NCBI RefSeq assembly: GCF_028389875.1
Contig: NC_084669.1
Coordinates: forward strand, 32,836,731-32,900,730
Length of the DNA: 64,000 nt
DNA from: Rhea pennata
Lineage: Eukaryota > Chordata > Aves > Rheiformes > Rheidae
Reading direction: 5' to 3'
Shown here: positions 1 through 13,258 of the stretch, in pieces
Layout of the letters: the number at the start of each line of letters is the position of its first letter
Position numbering within the stretch: the stretch's first letter is position 1
Notes under the pieces: model-generated
Told to the model about the DNA's origin: nothing
Databases searched by the model: none
What the model saw: the letters and a program-made list of their open reading frames with translations, nothing else
Program-made: the position numbers and the translations under genes

Positions 1-1128
1 ACAAAAGCATGCTATAAATTTCTCATCAGTTGAGAACAAATCTTTTTTCAGTTAAGATTTCCAATTAAAAAATCCTTCAAAGTTCACAACCAGATGTAAA
101 TACAAAAACTGTCCATTATAACGCACAGAAATCATTGTATGGAGCAGTCACTTTTAACATTAAATGTCAAGATCATGATAGCATCCCTTTGAGATAGAGA
201 TTCAGGTCTGCCTGCATATAAAAATCATCACCACTATCACCATGATGCAAACATGAGAGTCTGACTTACTGAAAAGTAAACCACCAAAAAGTAAACTACG
301 CTAAAAGAAGGGTGTGATTACACTGTAGTCTGCCTAAATATAAAAAATTGAAAGTACTTGTACCACCTGCTAATTTACTATGGTAGGTCAGCCCTTCTGG
401 GTACCTCAGAAGAACATGTAAGCCAGATGTGTTAAACAGTAAGACAGTGCAACAGGTCTCTGCAGCGCTCAGTGAGGAAAACCTGGGGACATACCTGATA
501 GCCACGGACACAAGTCAAGGTTGCCAGGCATCCACAGTGAAGAAGAATATTTTAATTAGAAAAAATTAAAAATTGCTTAGCTCAATTGTTCAATTCCCTT
601 TGCTGCTATTTAAAGAGAAAATGACCTGTAAAGCATATCCTGGCAGAGGGTATAGAGTAGAAGCTCTATGGAGGAGAGCACCTGGGCAGGCAGCAACTAC
701 TCAGCTGCATGCGCTGCAAAGGAAGTGTGCAGTGTCACTGTGCTTTCAAGGCTTATCAATCTGCACAGATTTTGTTTTTCACAAATTAAGATACATACTA
801 GAATCATAATGAAAAATATTTGAGATCTATTTTCTCCACTGACAAAATTACACTGATTTTTCCAAAACACAATTAAACTGATTACAGAAAGCATCTTCAG
901 TTTTATACCTCTACTGTCTTGTCCATAAATTCCCACAAACTTGAGGAAGCTGTCTGGACTCCAGTGTAATAATACCTTGGACTATCAGAACCATTCTCAA
1001 CTCAGATAGTTAGGAAATCTTCTTGAATTGTTTAGTCAGAAATAAAACCATTCTATTTCTTATGGAAGAAAGTAGGGCTGCTAAGTAAGATTTTCATCAG
1101 AAGAAAATTTTAAACTTACACCTTTAGT

Positions 1129-1153
1129 AAAAAAAAAAAAAAAAAAAAAAAAA
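1129..1153. repeat. A25 homopolymer
   Basis: Uninterrupted A run in CCDC6 intron 2. Confidence 0.85.
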
Positions 1154-4100
1154 GAAATTGCACTATTAAAATACTATTGGTGTTGTTTGATAAGCAGACA
1201 TTTGAAGCTTCTTTCCTGAGCAATGCAGTAAAACTCAGCTGCAAAAAATTTTTGTATGAACAAGACATTATTCAGTTTTAAAACCTTTTAAGCCCCTCTC
1301 CCCATTTTACAGTTTCAGGCTGAACACCACCAAAGAAAATAAGGAATACAGACAGCTTGCAGATCACCACCTAGCCCAAGGTAATATGCCTCTTCACTTT
1401 CATCAACCTTAATCATGCTTAATCGAAAAAGCTAGACCCTTTTTTTTCACCTAACAAAAAATTGAGTCCAAAGCTAGTTGTTGTAATCAGCTTATACTTA
1501 GTTAGCAAATTAAACAGTGTAAGAAGGCACATGGCCAAAATCTCTTACTCAGCCTTGAGTCAGATGCTGGTCACAGCAAGCGTGTGATTAGGGACTATTA
1601 GCTTTTGCAGACAATCCAGTGAGTCTGGCAAATGATACAACTATGTAATACAACCTCAAACCAACTTAAGCAAGACACACTATTTGTTATTTTCTCCTTT
1701 ATGCAAATGCAATTATTATTTAAAACAAATTAATTTGTAATAGTACAGTCTTGTTTGTCAGATCATTCCTGGTAAAGCTTGTGCGGGATTTGCATCACAC
1801 AGGATTGATAGGGCTTACTCATTAGATCTGTAGCTGCTGTGTAGGACCTATTAAATCCCATCTTGGCAGTATGAACACACCATAACCAAAGGACTGTGGT
1901 AGCTGATCAGAAAGCTAGTAAGTAAAGCCAGCAGAGATTTACCCACAAAAATATTCTCCATTCTGATTTAAACATAAATGTATCAGGAAGTGAAGTGACT
2001 AGGAGAAAAAAAAAAAAACATAAATTCATTCCCCTTTAGTGCTAAAAGGGATTATAGCATGAATACCCTCTTGGAAATTCCAACAAAGCTAATTTACTGT
2101 GCACTCCTTTTCTTTATCTTTTTGGCTTCACTATTCAAAGTAGGTAGAAAGCAGAAACAGCACTCCCCAAAAACCACGTTAATGGTATCTGTTACCCACA
2201 ACCAGGTAAAATCATTTTTCTTAACTGGCTTTAATCAGTTAAAAAAAAAAAAAAAAAAAACTGTTAAAGCTTAGATTTTAACATTGTTAAGAGCTAGAAA
2301 TGCTGTTTTTCAATGAAAAAATACCAATAAAATAGTAAAGTAAGAGAACAGAGTATTTTCCGACAAACTGTTTTTAATTATATGTTGTTACAACAACTGT
2401 TTACAAATACCCCTTTAGCTGTCAGCAAAGAAGGAAAAAAAAGTCTTAGAAAAGGACCTTCATGACAATGGCTTACAGACATTGAAATGCATATGAAAAA
2501 TGTAGGAGATGGGGGGGGGGGAGGGTCTCAAGACAGCTGCATAGGACCAGAGATGGACTTCGGGCAAGAGAGTCAGCAAATACTTTAAACAGAACTGGAC
2601 CATGAAAAATAAAGCTTATCAGCCACAAGAGTGCCTGCAGCAGTTTGCTCAAGTCCTAAAGATGTTTTATACAACTACAGTAATGTTCTCCTCCCTCTAC
2701 GGAAACAAACCTCTTGATAAAATGTAGGGCCATGCTTACAGCACCACCTTACTCTGGAACAGCTGAAAGTGCTTCTATGAAATAATGCACCTACTTGATG
2801 AAGTTCCACTTTTTAAATAATAATTTGTCCATCATACTACAACTTTGAACACTGCACTACTGAAAAGCTGTATTTTTACTACTCCAGCCCTCAAAAGTTG
2901 TCAGACTCTTCCTCTGCTGTATCTCGAAAGTCCTCTATATTAACAAAAAATGTATCATGAGTTTGCCTCCACTTTATGTCCAGATGTTCATCAAATAAAC
3001 AATATATGAGCTGAATCTGTGTTTATTCCACACAATCACATTCACATCCTTGAGCTGATGCATGGTATTTTGGAGAGCAAGAAGGGCAATTGTTTGTGTT
3101 TATAGATTTATAATTTTTGAAAGAATTGTCAAGAACCAGACTTGCATGAAAAATGTTTCAGTATAGCTCTCAATTTCTTAATTTGCCTGACTGCACATAT
3201 TGTGCTATTATCTTGGTATGTCATAACATTTTTACTTTCAAGGACATACACTTGGGCCAATTTGTACTTGCAAAAATACAAAGGTTATTGACAAATCTGT
3301 ATTTCACTTTGAAAAAAGTGCTAGACAACTTAAAGAATAATTGAATTTGTAAGTTAAAACAATACTAAGATTAATTACTTTCGGGGCCAATTTTATTTCA
3401 CAAAAGATTGAAATTTCAATATTTATTTCTTCAAATCTCAAAACAGTAACACAACAAGTACATGCAGACAACTGCAAGCATGGACCCTGCATCAAAACAC
3501 TTCTAGTGATCCTCTGAAAATAACACTAGCACTCTCTAATGGCTAGGAATAAGAGAATCCATACAAATTAATATTCCAAACTTTCTGGAGACTTAGGTAG
3601 ACAAAAGTATAACTGAATAGACCAAATACACAGAGAATACAAGGCTTATAAAAACTGTGTGAGGAACATCTATCATGAAAAGCTTTTCTCCACTCCAAAA
3701 AAATTATTGAGATGGATGTCATCTCCTTGCATCTTTGCAGCATTCAGTCTAGACACTTACAGTTAACACAAGAAATTTAACTAGTAAAAGCATACACTTA
3801 TTCAACGGTCTTGCAAAGGCAGTAAAAGCTAGCACCACAGTTATAAACAAGAACTATCAAGCAATGGTATGGAACCAGAAAGCTTGACCACAGAAAGGCA
3901 GCAGTATTCCAGGTAAAAAGCCGCCTTTTGCATGCAACTATGTATGTTTATTTTTGAAACATTTACTACTTGCCAGACTGATTCTATTTTCTTACAACAA
4001 CATTGAAAAACTGATGCAACTCTGTTTTATAACACTAATGCAAATCATGCTGAACTGGGAAATTCTTGTTAAGCTATTAGTGGGGAGCACTGTAGTTTGT

Positions 4101-7100
4101 GCTCTGGCAGACAGCTTTCGCATTTAAAATGTACTGACATTCTGGGAGCTCATTCCAGACACCACTCTGAATGCAAAGCATAAGCCCCTACAATTGTGAA
4201 AAACAAAGGTTTGACAGTACAAAAACACATAGACACTAGGGAAGAAGTCCCTCTGCTAAGTGGCTTTCAACTGAATAATATAGCACTAATTTCAAAACAG
4301 CCACAGACTAGTAAATACTTGAAAATTTGAGAGACCTCAAATCTAAGGAAGGCTATCTAAAGTACTTCCCTCCCTCTGTTCCAAAAGCCAAAGTCTTAGA
4401 CAAAACAGATTCATATACAGCTTTTGTTCCACAGTCATACAAAAAGCAGGAAGCCATTTGATGCACGATATCTGACAGCATGAATTTTGGAAGCCTAGTT
4501 CCATGGTTAGCTCAACATTGCCTGGCAGATAAACACGCAGACACAGAGATTAGGAATTTAAAAAGAGAAACAAATTACTATCTAACACTTCTACTGGAGA
4601 CTATTACACTTCTGGTAAATCATCAAAGCCTCTATTAAATTTAGTTAGAATCCTGTCCAGAGTGAAGATACCACAAATGGAAGTGGACAGGTACCAATTC
4701 ATTGCTTTTATTAACCCTATAACCATCTCATCAGTCTTGCATCCTCAAGTAATAGCAAGGAAGTCATGAAGCCTGCCTTCATTCACAATATTCTTGTGAT
4801 CACAAGAAACACAAGCTACCTTGTATCAGAATTGCTACATTTTAGTAGGTAATGACAAATACTGGTACTCACAAGTCTTGGGAAATTTAGGAAAAAAATA
4901 CAGCTATCTTAGCTTTCTGTGTCTCAAAAATCTCATTTGGGAATGCAGCACTATATCTGCACAACTGAAAGAGTATCATGAATTAGAAGAGTCAAGATAC
5001 TATAAAAGTAAAGCCCTCTTTTCTATTAAAAAATTACTTGTAATATCAGAATTCTTTCTTCTCAGAAGCTTTATCAAGTAGTTTACCTAGGTATAGAGTC
5101 CAGGCTTTGTAAGTGAGATTCAGAACATCTAAGCAACAGCTAACCTTCCAGAAAACACGAAAAAAAGTCAACATCAATGTTATTTGCAGTCCTTAACTAT
5201 ATAAGAAAATAGCCTGCAACTCATGAATATTCCAAATCAACTTACTACACCCAAAATCACCATAGAAATAGGAAATATCTGAATGTTTCCATAAAAAAAT
5301 AATTTTTAATTCTACAGGTAAGGGATCATTTCCTTTGTATAAGTTATAAGCTGCTCAGCACTTTACCAGTGCTTGAGAGAATATACTAATACACATTTTT
5401 ACATTTTCCATGAAATTTAGCACATCAAAGATGCAATCAAGCCATGAAATGAGATCTGCATTGAGCAAGTGCACACAAAAAAGAGCAACAGTTTTTGTAT
5501 TAAACTTGGTTTGTTTTTAAAACAAATTAATCCTCCAGCTGTACTGCAAGCCATGAGTCTCTGTAATGGTACAAAAAGCTATCCAGATTTCTAGACGATA
5601 TAGGTTCCAACTAGGCAGATCCCTCTGACACAGTTTAAAACACGCTTTGTACAAGAGCTTTGATAAATTCTTTATCATCTTTTCCTCTGAGCATTGTGGT
5701 TACAATTGTAGCCAAACAGTAAAAAAAGATATCCAATGTCACTTGCCTTTCATAGGCACTTTTACCATCCAACATCAACAGCATGCTGACAGCTGTTCTC
5801 TTTTTTCAGTCAACTGGGTTAGTATTTAGAAAGAGGATAAACTTAAAATTTACTTCCAAGTGTTGTTAGCTAATGATGCCGACAGAAATTATACAGTTTA
5901 GTATTACTGATTGGAAACACAAGCGCATTCTTCAAAAATAAGAAATTGTTACCTTTCAAAATCTTATGGTTGACATGATCCTGTTTATCAAAAGCTGAAT
6001 AAAACTTAAAGGAAAGTCATATGAAATGAAATAAGCTTCAGGCTTACATACTGGAGGCTGATGGACGGTTTAATAAAAGCAGAAGGTGGTCAGAATTTTA
6101 CCTCTGTTTCTTGTTGTTATGGCTATGTAATTAGGTTCTTTCAGCAAAAACCTACAGCTTGCCAGTCAAAAGCTAGGTATATTTACAGGATGATGTTGAA
6201 TCTAAAACTGAGGGGTTTATCCAGATGCCTTACAAAAAGCTCCAATAACTTCATCAGTTATATGCCTACATCCTGGTTTTGGTATACTTGCATCTCTGAA
6301 TCCTTCTCTCAGTAGTGAGAATGAATACACCTTTTTCAAGGGTTTCCAGTGGATAACCAGCTTAACACCCTGGAATTATTTCATACACTACAACAAGGCA
6401 CTATCTTGGGCATTTTGAGGATAGAGCTTAATTTTGTCCTTAATTTGGGATAATAGTCAAAGGATACTTTCTGAAAGCCCATAACAGAGAAAAAGTTAAT
6501 TGTAGCTTTAGGTAGACAACAAGGTCATACTTCTCTCTGCAATATATGAATCTATCTTATATAATATCAGCATTTTAAGAATTGTTAAAGATACAGCTTT
6601 AAAGCAGTATCTTGCTTGTCTATAAGATGAATTCTACAAAAAGGCTAAGGCAGTCTTTGCTTACCAAAGTATACTTCAAGCTATTACTAGGAACAGGAAT
6701 TCAGTTGCTGCAAAACCTGTTCAGTACAAATTTGTCTGTAAGGTAATCACATGACTTCAAAGCCTCTTCAGCCATATCAAGGATTAATTTGTGCTTTTAT
6801 TTTTAAAGGAAGCCTTACCTTGCTCTATACAACGCATAGAATGCCTCCAGGTAGCTTGAATCGATATTTGATTTTTAAGTAGTCCTCTGAATCAAACATT
6901 GCTCAACATGCCATTTTACTACTGCAAGAGACTAGTGGAAAACTTTTTCTACAGTGATACCTATATCTTATCTCAATTAGAAAAGAACACTTGATACCCT
7001 ATTTTTATTCCCATCAGCTTCTCTATTTTTCATTTAAATTTATGGTTTTGAAAGCAAATGCAAGCCTTAATTCAGAAAGATTCTTGATGCTTAACTTACC

Positions 7101-7178
7101 ACGTGATATAGGCATTAAACTACAAAGTCATAAAGTCCCTCTTCACAGTAACAGAAGTGTCAGATGAGATTAACTTTA

Positions 7179-7198
7179 ATGTTGTTTGCAAACAACAT
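7179..7198. repeat. 20-bp perfect palindrome with forkhead-like halves
   Basis: ATGTTGTTTGCAAACAACAT is its own reverse complement; its centre TGTTTGCAAACA is two inverted forkhead-type TGTTTGC cores that overlap. CCDC6 intron 2. Confidence 0.85.
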
Positions 7199-7928
7199 GT
7201 TTACTAACTGTAGGGCTAAATGTGCTATACATCTCAGCTGCCGAATGTAGGAAATGCTTACAACACACAAATGAGGTCCCTTAAACTTGACTAGCTTTTC
7301 ACGATGAAGCTGATAAGTAATTACATGAAAAGAGAAAGTGGGTCACCAAAAATTCACCTAACTTATTAACCTGTCTCATACATAGACCAAAAGCAAGCAT
7401 CTAGGCAAGTGAAACAGAATAGAGCAAGCATGTACAATGTTTCCTAGAAATATTCACCTGCTCTCCAAAAACTATCATCTCAGGCAATCAGAGAAAGTTT
7501 CTACATATTCCTCTACCATAAACTGGTCCAGCATCTTAAACTTTTTACTTTTAGCATCCAGTTGATATAAATGTTTCAATTTAAAAAGACTGAATTATTA
7601 AAAGTTTGAGTAAACCTGTGGATAAAGTTTGCTGGTAACCTTCATACACTGCTGCAAGCTTTTATATTTTACTATTTCAGAACCCCGCCAAATTGTCCAT
7701 TTCACTAACTTTTTAAATTAATCAGTAATTCCCTTCTGCAAGACAGTTAACATGCAAGTTGCACGTATTTCTTTGCATTTCAGTACAAACTTTCAGATTC
7801 TCAAAACAAGTTCAGAGATACAAACTTTATAGGAACATGTTTAAAACAAACAAAAAAACTAAACAAAATCCAAATTTACTAGGCATTTGTATGTTTGTTT
7901 TTAATCAATAACAGCTTTATACCAGCTA

Positions 7929-8207
<279 letters not shown>

Positions 8208-11200
8208 TTAAGAAAAAAGGAAGCAAGTTTTTGTACAATTATTCTCTAGATTCCCCCCCATATATATATAGAGAGAGAATATATAGGAATATTCACATAT
8301 AGTCATTTAATTGTTTTAATCTTGTCCACAGCTGTAGAACATGCCCTACAGTTCTACCCTGAGGGTTTCCAAACTTTATGAGAAGAGTGCTACTCTGTAA
8401 ACTTTCCCCATAGAAAAAATGATGACAGAAGACAATTCCCATTTCAGCTCTCTTAAAGTACCCAGGCACGGCTCCAAAGAAAGCCAGCCTGTGATTCTCT
8501 CCCTTTCTCTTGTATTCCCTACAATTTAGATGTTCCCAGCCTTTTAAACACATCTTGAGAAACTTTTATCATGCAATAAAGAAGTTATCTTTAGGAGGTC
8601 TGCTCTAAAAGGCCACATACTTCATATGGGCAAATAAAAATTCACAGGTACAAACTGGCAGAGCCAACTCCTAATTCCACAGTGAGAATGCAGTTAACCA
8701 AGAACGACGGAGCATCAAAAATGCAGAATTATCAAGCTACAATCTGTAATAGATGAACAACAGTGTTCAGGAGTGCTTTTAGCCACCAAAATCAAATCCA
8801 CATAATCTGAACTGCAGATTCATGGTTTGTCCCAATTCTAATAAAATGGCACCAGCTTATAGGTCCCAGTATGAACAGATTCTGTAGGAGTTTTACTTCA
8901 GTAAAATTTATAGAGGAAAATTTAAGAATTAAGAAACCAACAGCATAAATGGAATTTTACTTCATTAATCTTCTACCCCGAACCTGCCAGAATAACCATT
9001 TCTTTATGCATATTGTACATTGGAAAGCACTCATAAGATTTCATTACGTTAGTGGTTTTTAGCTAGAATAATGTATTCCCCTGTAGTCCAGAAGACAATT
9101 ACTTAAACAGAACAGCCTTCCATGCCTACAAGAAAAGTTATTTAAAGAACAAAAATGTCCTTAAAGCAGGTGGAACAATAGCACAATTGCAAATATCTGT
9201 GTTTGATCTGCAGTATCACTAAATCTAAAGCAGCAGTTCTGAAACTTTTCAGCTGCGTTGTCCATCCTCCAAGTCTCTCTTTACATCCTCACCTGCTGCT
9301 CCCCTGCATCCCTTTCTCTGTTTCTATTGCTTTTCACTACCTGCCACCAGCTCCCCTCTCCCTCTTACCAGCAGTGCTGGCACCAACCCAAGCTTTTAAA
9401 AAGAAAGAAAGAAAAGAAAGAAAAAGTTTGGCATAGCTTGTTGGCTTAGGTCCTGCACCGCATCTCCTCTCTAATGTTGGTGTATCTCCCTAGGGAAGAA
9501 CTGCTACTCCAGCATGCTCACTTTTGCAATAGTGTAAAAGTCTGTCACACCAAGGCAACGTACAGTGGTCCAAGAGCTCTGCAGAAATGCTAAATTGTCA
9601 GCTTCCACCCCAGACCATTACAACACACAGAATCTAACTGATATTTCAGCAATGTTATCTATCAAATGCTAATTGTGGCTTTACTTAAGGCTACTAATTA
9701 CCTTATATCTTCAGAGAAATTTCAAAACGGAGTAAGTCAGTCAAAGTGCAAGGGCTCATTATCCCCAAATCCCTAAAATTCATGCATGCTGTTTCCAGAA
9801 TCATCTTTTTCATTGTTTTTATAAACTACACAGGATTTTTACTGGTGCTTGTTTTTAAACGGTTCAAAGGTAATAGAGTAACATAAGCCAAGCTTACCTA
9901 ACACTGAATTAAAAGCACTTGCTTCTAAAATAAGGAACCAGGGTGTTTTTACTTCGATTTCTATTTCTATTCATTTGTAACTTGCAGAAATTTATTCTGC
10001 TCATGCTTTGTACCCACCAGAAGCTCTAAAATCCCGTTATTATGGCACTGAGTCCGAACACCACTTACTAGCGATCTTGGTATTACATTAATGGTAGGTG
10101 CTTAAGCCCATAGGAGTATGGGCTGCAGAAATCCCAACCCTTTTGCAGAGAGAGGGTCCTGCCCCGCTCGCGCTGGCACTGGTGCTCATGAGAGCAGGCA
10201 GCAGGCCAGCCAGGGAGAAGGCACCACCCAAAAACTAATCCTTTCCCTTCCTCCTCCCACTTTTCTTTTCTCCAACAGCTTCCTAAACTGGCTTACAGGC
10301 CAGGAAGAGCTCTGACACGCAGAAATAAAGAATGAGCAGCCACAATTTAGACCTGTTTGAACTGCTCTAGAATAATCCCCCATTGCCTACGCTGGGCAGG
10401 GCATCAGCTTTTATTCAACTGGCTCAGAACAAAAGCAGCATATGATCACACCTGCCTGCATTATGCCATGGGTATGTATCTCATGGAACAAACACCAGGA
10501 AGCCTATGAATCTAAGTGTGAACTGTAAGTTCCAGACATCCATACATCTTACTAAATACCATGAATGTCCACCTAAGTTACCTAACTGTCAGTAATTTCA
10601 GCACAAACCATTAAGTCAAAAAATATGATACAGCTATGAGACTAGGTACAAAACCATGTGAAATGTTACCATATTTCTTTTAAATAAATACATACTCTTT
10701 TTTTTTCCCCTGAAAACCTCTCTTTATCATGTCAATCATTACATTGGAGATAGTTTAATTATGATATTCTAAGGGTCCAGCACAGGCCCTGTCACTGTAA
10801 TACTTTTTCTAGACTATTATATTTTCATATAGATAATCATCTTTATTAAGGATCTGCATTTGAAAATAAATCTTGATATGATCAGCAAAAAAGGAAAGCA
10901 GAGCATGGAAATCAGAGGTAGTAGGTCTAAAGGCTATAAAGTTATTGGTTTCTGCCTATTATTCAAATTGCATTCAACATCCACAAACACTAACACCAAT
11001 TGATTCCTGTATGACATATTGCAAAAAAACTAGCATGCCACAGAATACTTTCAGCGACTAATAACTAAGACACTGAATGATATTAAAGTGGTAACATCAG
11101 ATCAGTCAATTTCTGGAAATCTGAAATAAGTCATCTACTTCCACCACAGATTTTCTGCATAACCACAGTCAATCCACTTGTGTCTCAAAACTCCATGTAA

Positions 11201-13106
11201 AACTCACAGAACTCTCAGTGGCATTTCAAGAATGCATCTATTACAGAAAGGTGTGTAATTAGTTTGATGAAGATAAGTGTCAAAAACTATCATGTTACTT
11301 TACAAAAAATCAAGAACAAAGCGGGGAGAAGCACACAGACACACACAAACAAGAACTATTATATTTTCTGGGAAGAAAATTCCTATTATTTCTACTGCAG
11401 TAGCACATGCAATCCTGGTGAGTAGCACAGACTGTGTTAAGTGTTGTAAAAACTTCTCCGCTTGAGCTTACAACGCAACGGGCTAATTTTCAAAAGACCT
11501 AAGAAACATATTAGGAAGTGAATCTCATTAGAAGTTATTTTTCCACAAGCTGCATATACTAGGATAAATTGTGAAATGTTTAGTTTTAAAATCATCTTCT
11601 GCTCTCAGTTCTTCTTTCTGCTAATATATCAAATTACTTTAGCAGACCAAGCAGAGTGCCAGATTTCCCTCTCTAGCTCCTGCTGCAGCTTCTGCTCATG
11701 ATGGTGCTATTTTACAGAACACCAAAACCGAGCATTTCTGATGAGAGATCACCTTTACCACAGTCAAGAATCGCTGCTGTCCATGTTCCCTTCTGCCCCC
11801 ATTAGCTCTTCTAAAACCTGAGATATTCATTCCTGGTATGCAAAGCACAGTAAACAAGCAGATTCCATGATCTCAAACAAGAAACAACAAATTAGTCGAA
11901 CTATGCTACCCTTGATCAGACATGAGAAAGAAACGGCCTTTTAATTTTAGCTCTCACTTCAGACAATTTCAGTAATGAACATTTTGCAGCCTGCTCCAGA
12001 CACTTACACCTGACCATGCGAAAGGCAGATGGCAAGCTTGGATCGTGTACTGACAGAGCACCACCTGTCTCCAGCAGCATCCAGAGCAGAGCTGACAGTA
12101 GATCTCCTGGGATCCTGTGCGAGGTGGTCTACCAAGCCCCGTTTTGTTCTAACCAACTCTTGAAGTTTCCTTATCCACAGCACAAGAGCCACCGTGACCT
12201 CCTTGCCCTCTACGCATCTTTTGACGGTGCAGTTTCCATCTTTAGGATCTAATGGATAATACAACCAGCAGATGGAGCTGAAGTGCAATTTTATCTACTT
12301 GCTGCATAGAGAAGAAACTCGATCTTTGCTTCTGAATATAGACTGAAAGGTTGAGGCAACTTTGGAAAGGGATGGCCTCAGTTGCTGCAAGTTACACAGC
12401 ACTAGGCTATCACTTCACAAAGCAGCCTTCCAAAAGGAACTACTAGTATATGAAGAGGCGAAAAAAAAAGCACGAAGAACAATAAAACAGAACGACATGA
12501 TTTTAAAATATGAAACTCTTGCATAAAATAACTAAGTTTCCCAATTTTCCTTTAAGTACATATTCCTCTTATAGCTCTGCTAACTCAAGTTACTGCTCTG
12601 GCCATGCTTTCTGGCATCAGTTTAAAACAGTACAGAAAACTCTTTAACAACAAATGAAATTTATTATTCTAGTGAACCAATTCTGTGCATTTACAGCAGA
12701 AATTTATACACTACAGCTCTCCCAGGTTGGAGTTTTTTTCTACAAGCCTCCCAGCCAACACCTGAAACAACCATGCTGCATGCAATATGCATTTTTAGGC
12801 AAAGAGAACAGTGGACAAGCAGCTGCCACAAACAGCTTGCTAGAAAAAAAAAAAAGGCAATTCTCAGTAACAGAAACAAAACCAACTGCAACTCAGTGAC
12901 TAAAGGCTCAGACTAGCACACTAAGCATCAGCAGTCTGCGGGCAGTAAACCAGCCCAGCTGCCAAGCAGCACCCTTCCATCGGCAAGGTCTGACAGGCAA
13001 GAAAGTCCTGCTGAAGTCCTCACACGCGGGGTGCTGCTTCTCCCCGAGGAAAGGTGCTTCCTTCAGTCAGGTGGCCTTGCAGCAGAAAAAGGAGAGTGAA
13101 TGCTCT

Positions 13107-13204
13107 TGTGGTTAAAGCGGTGAAATGGAATTCAAGCTCTGGGTTCAATCTGTAGTGTGATTTCCTGTCTAATCTAGGGCAACCCCCAAGGTCACTTCCT
13201 CATT
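13107..13204 (+). repeat. Old tRNA-derived SINE fragment (MIR/CORE type)
   Basis: A-box-like TGTGGTTAAAGCGG (13107-13120) and B-box-like GGTTCAATC (13142-13150) with tRNA-like spacing. Then comes a degraded core resembling the usual 'gtgacctTGGGcaagtcACTTcctca' pattern (AGGGCAACCCCCAAGGTCAC near 13176). It lies in CCDC6 intron 1. The match is by eye and the family assignment is tentative. Confidence 0.6.
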
Positions 13205-13210
13205 TCTCAC

Positions 13211-13258
13211 TTTTTTTTTTTTTTTTTTTTGGTTATATTATTTATTTATTTATTTTTT
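13211..13258. repeat. T20 plus (TTTA)n microsatellite
   Basis: T run followed after a few bases by TTTA repeats, immediately 3' of the tRNA-derived SINE fragment. It may be that element's decayed tail. Confidence 0.8.
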
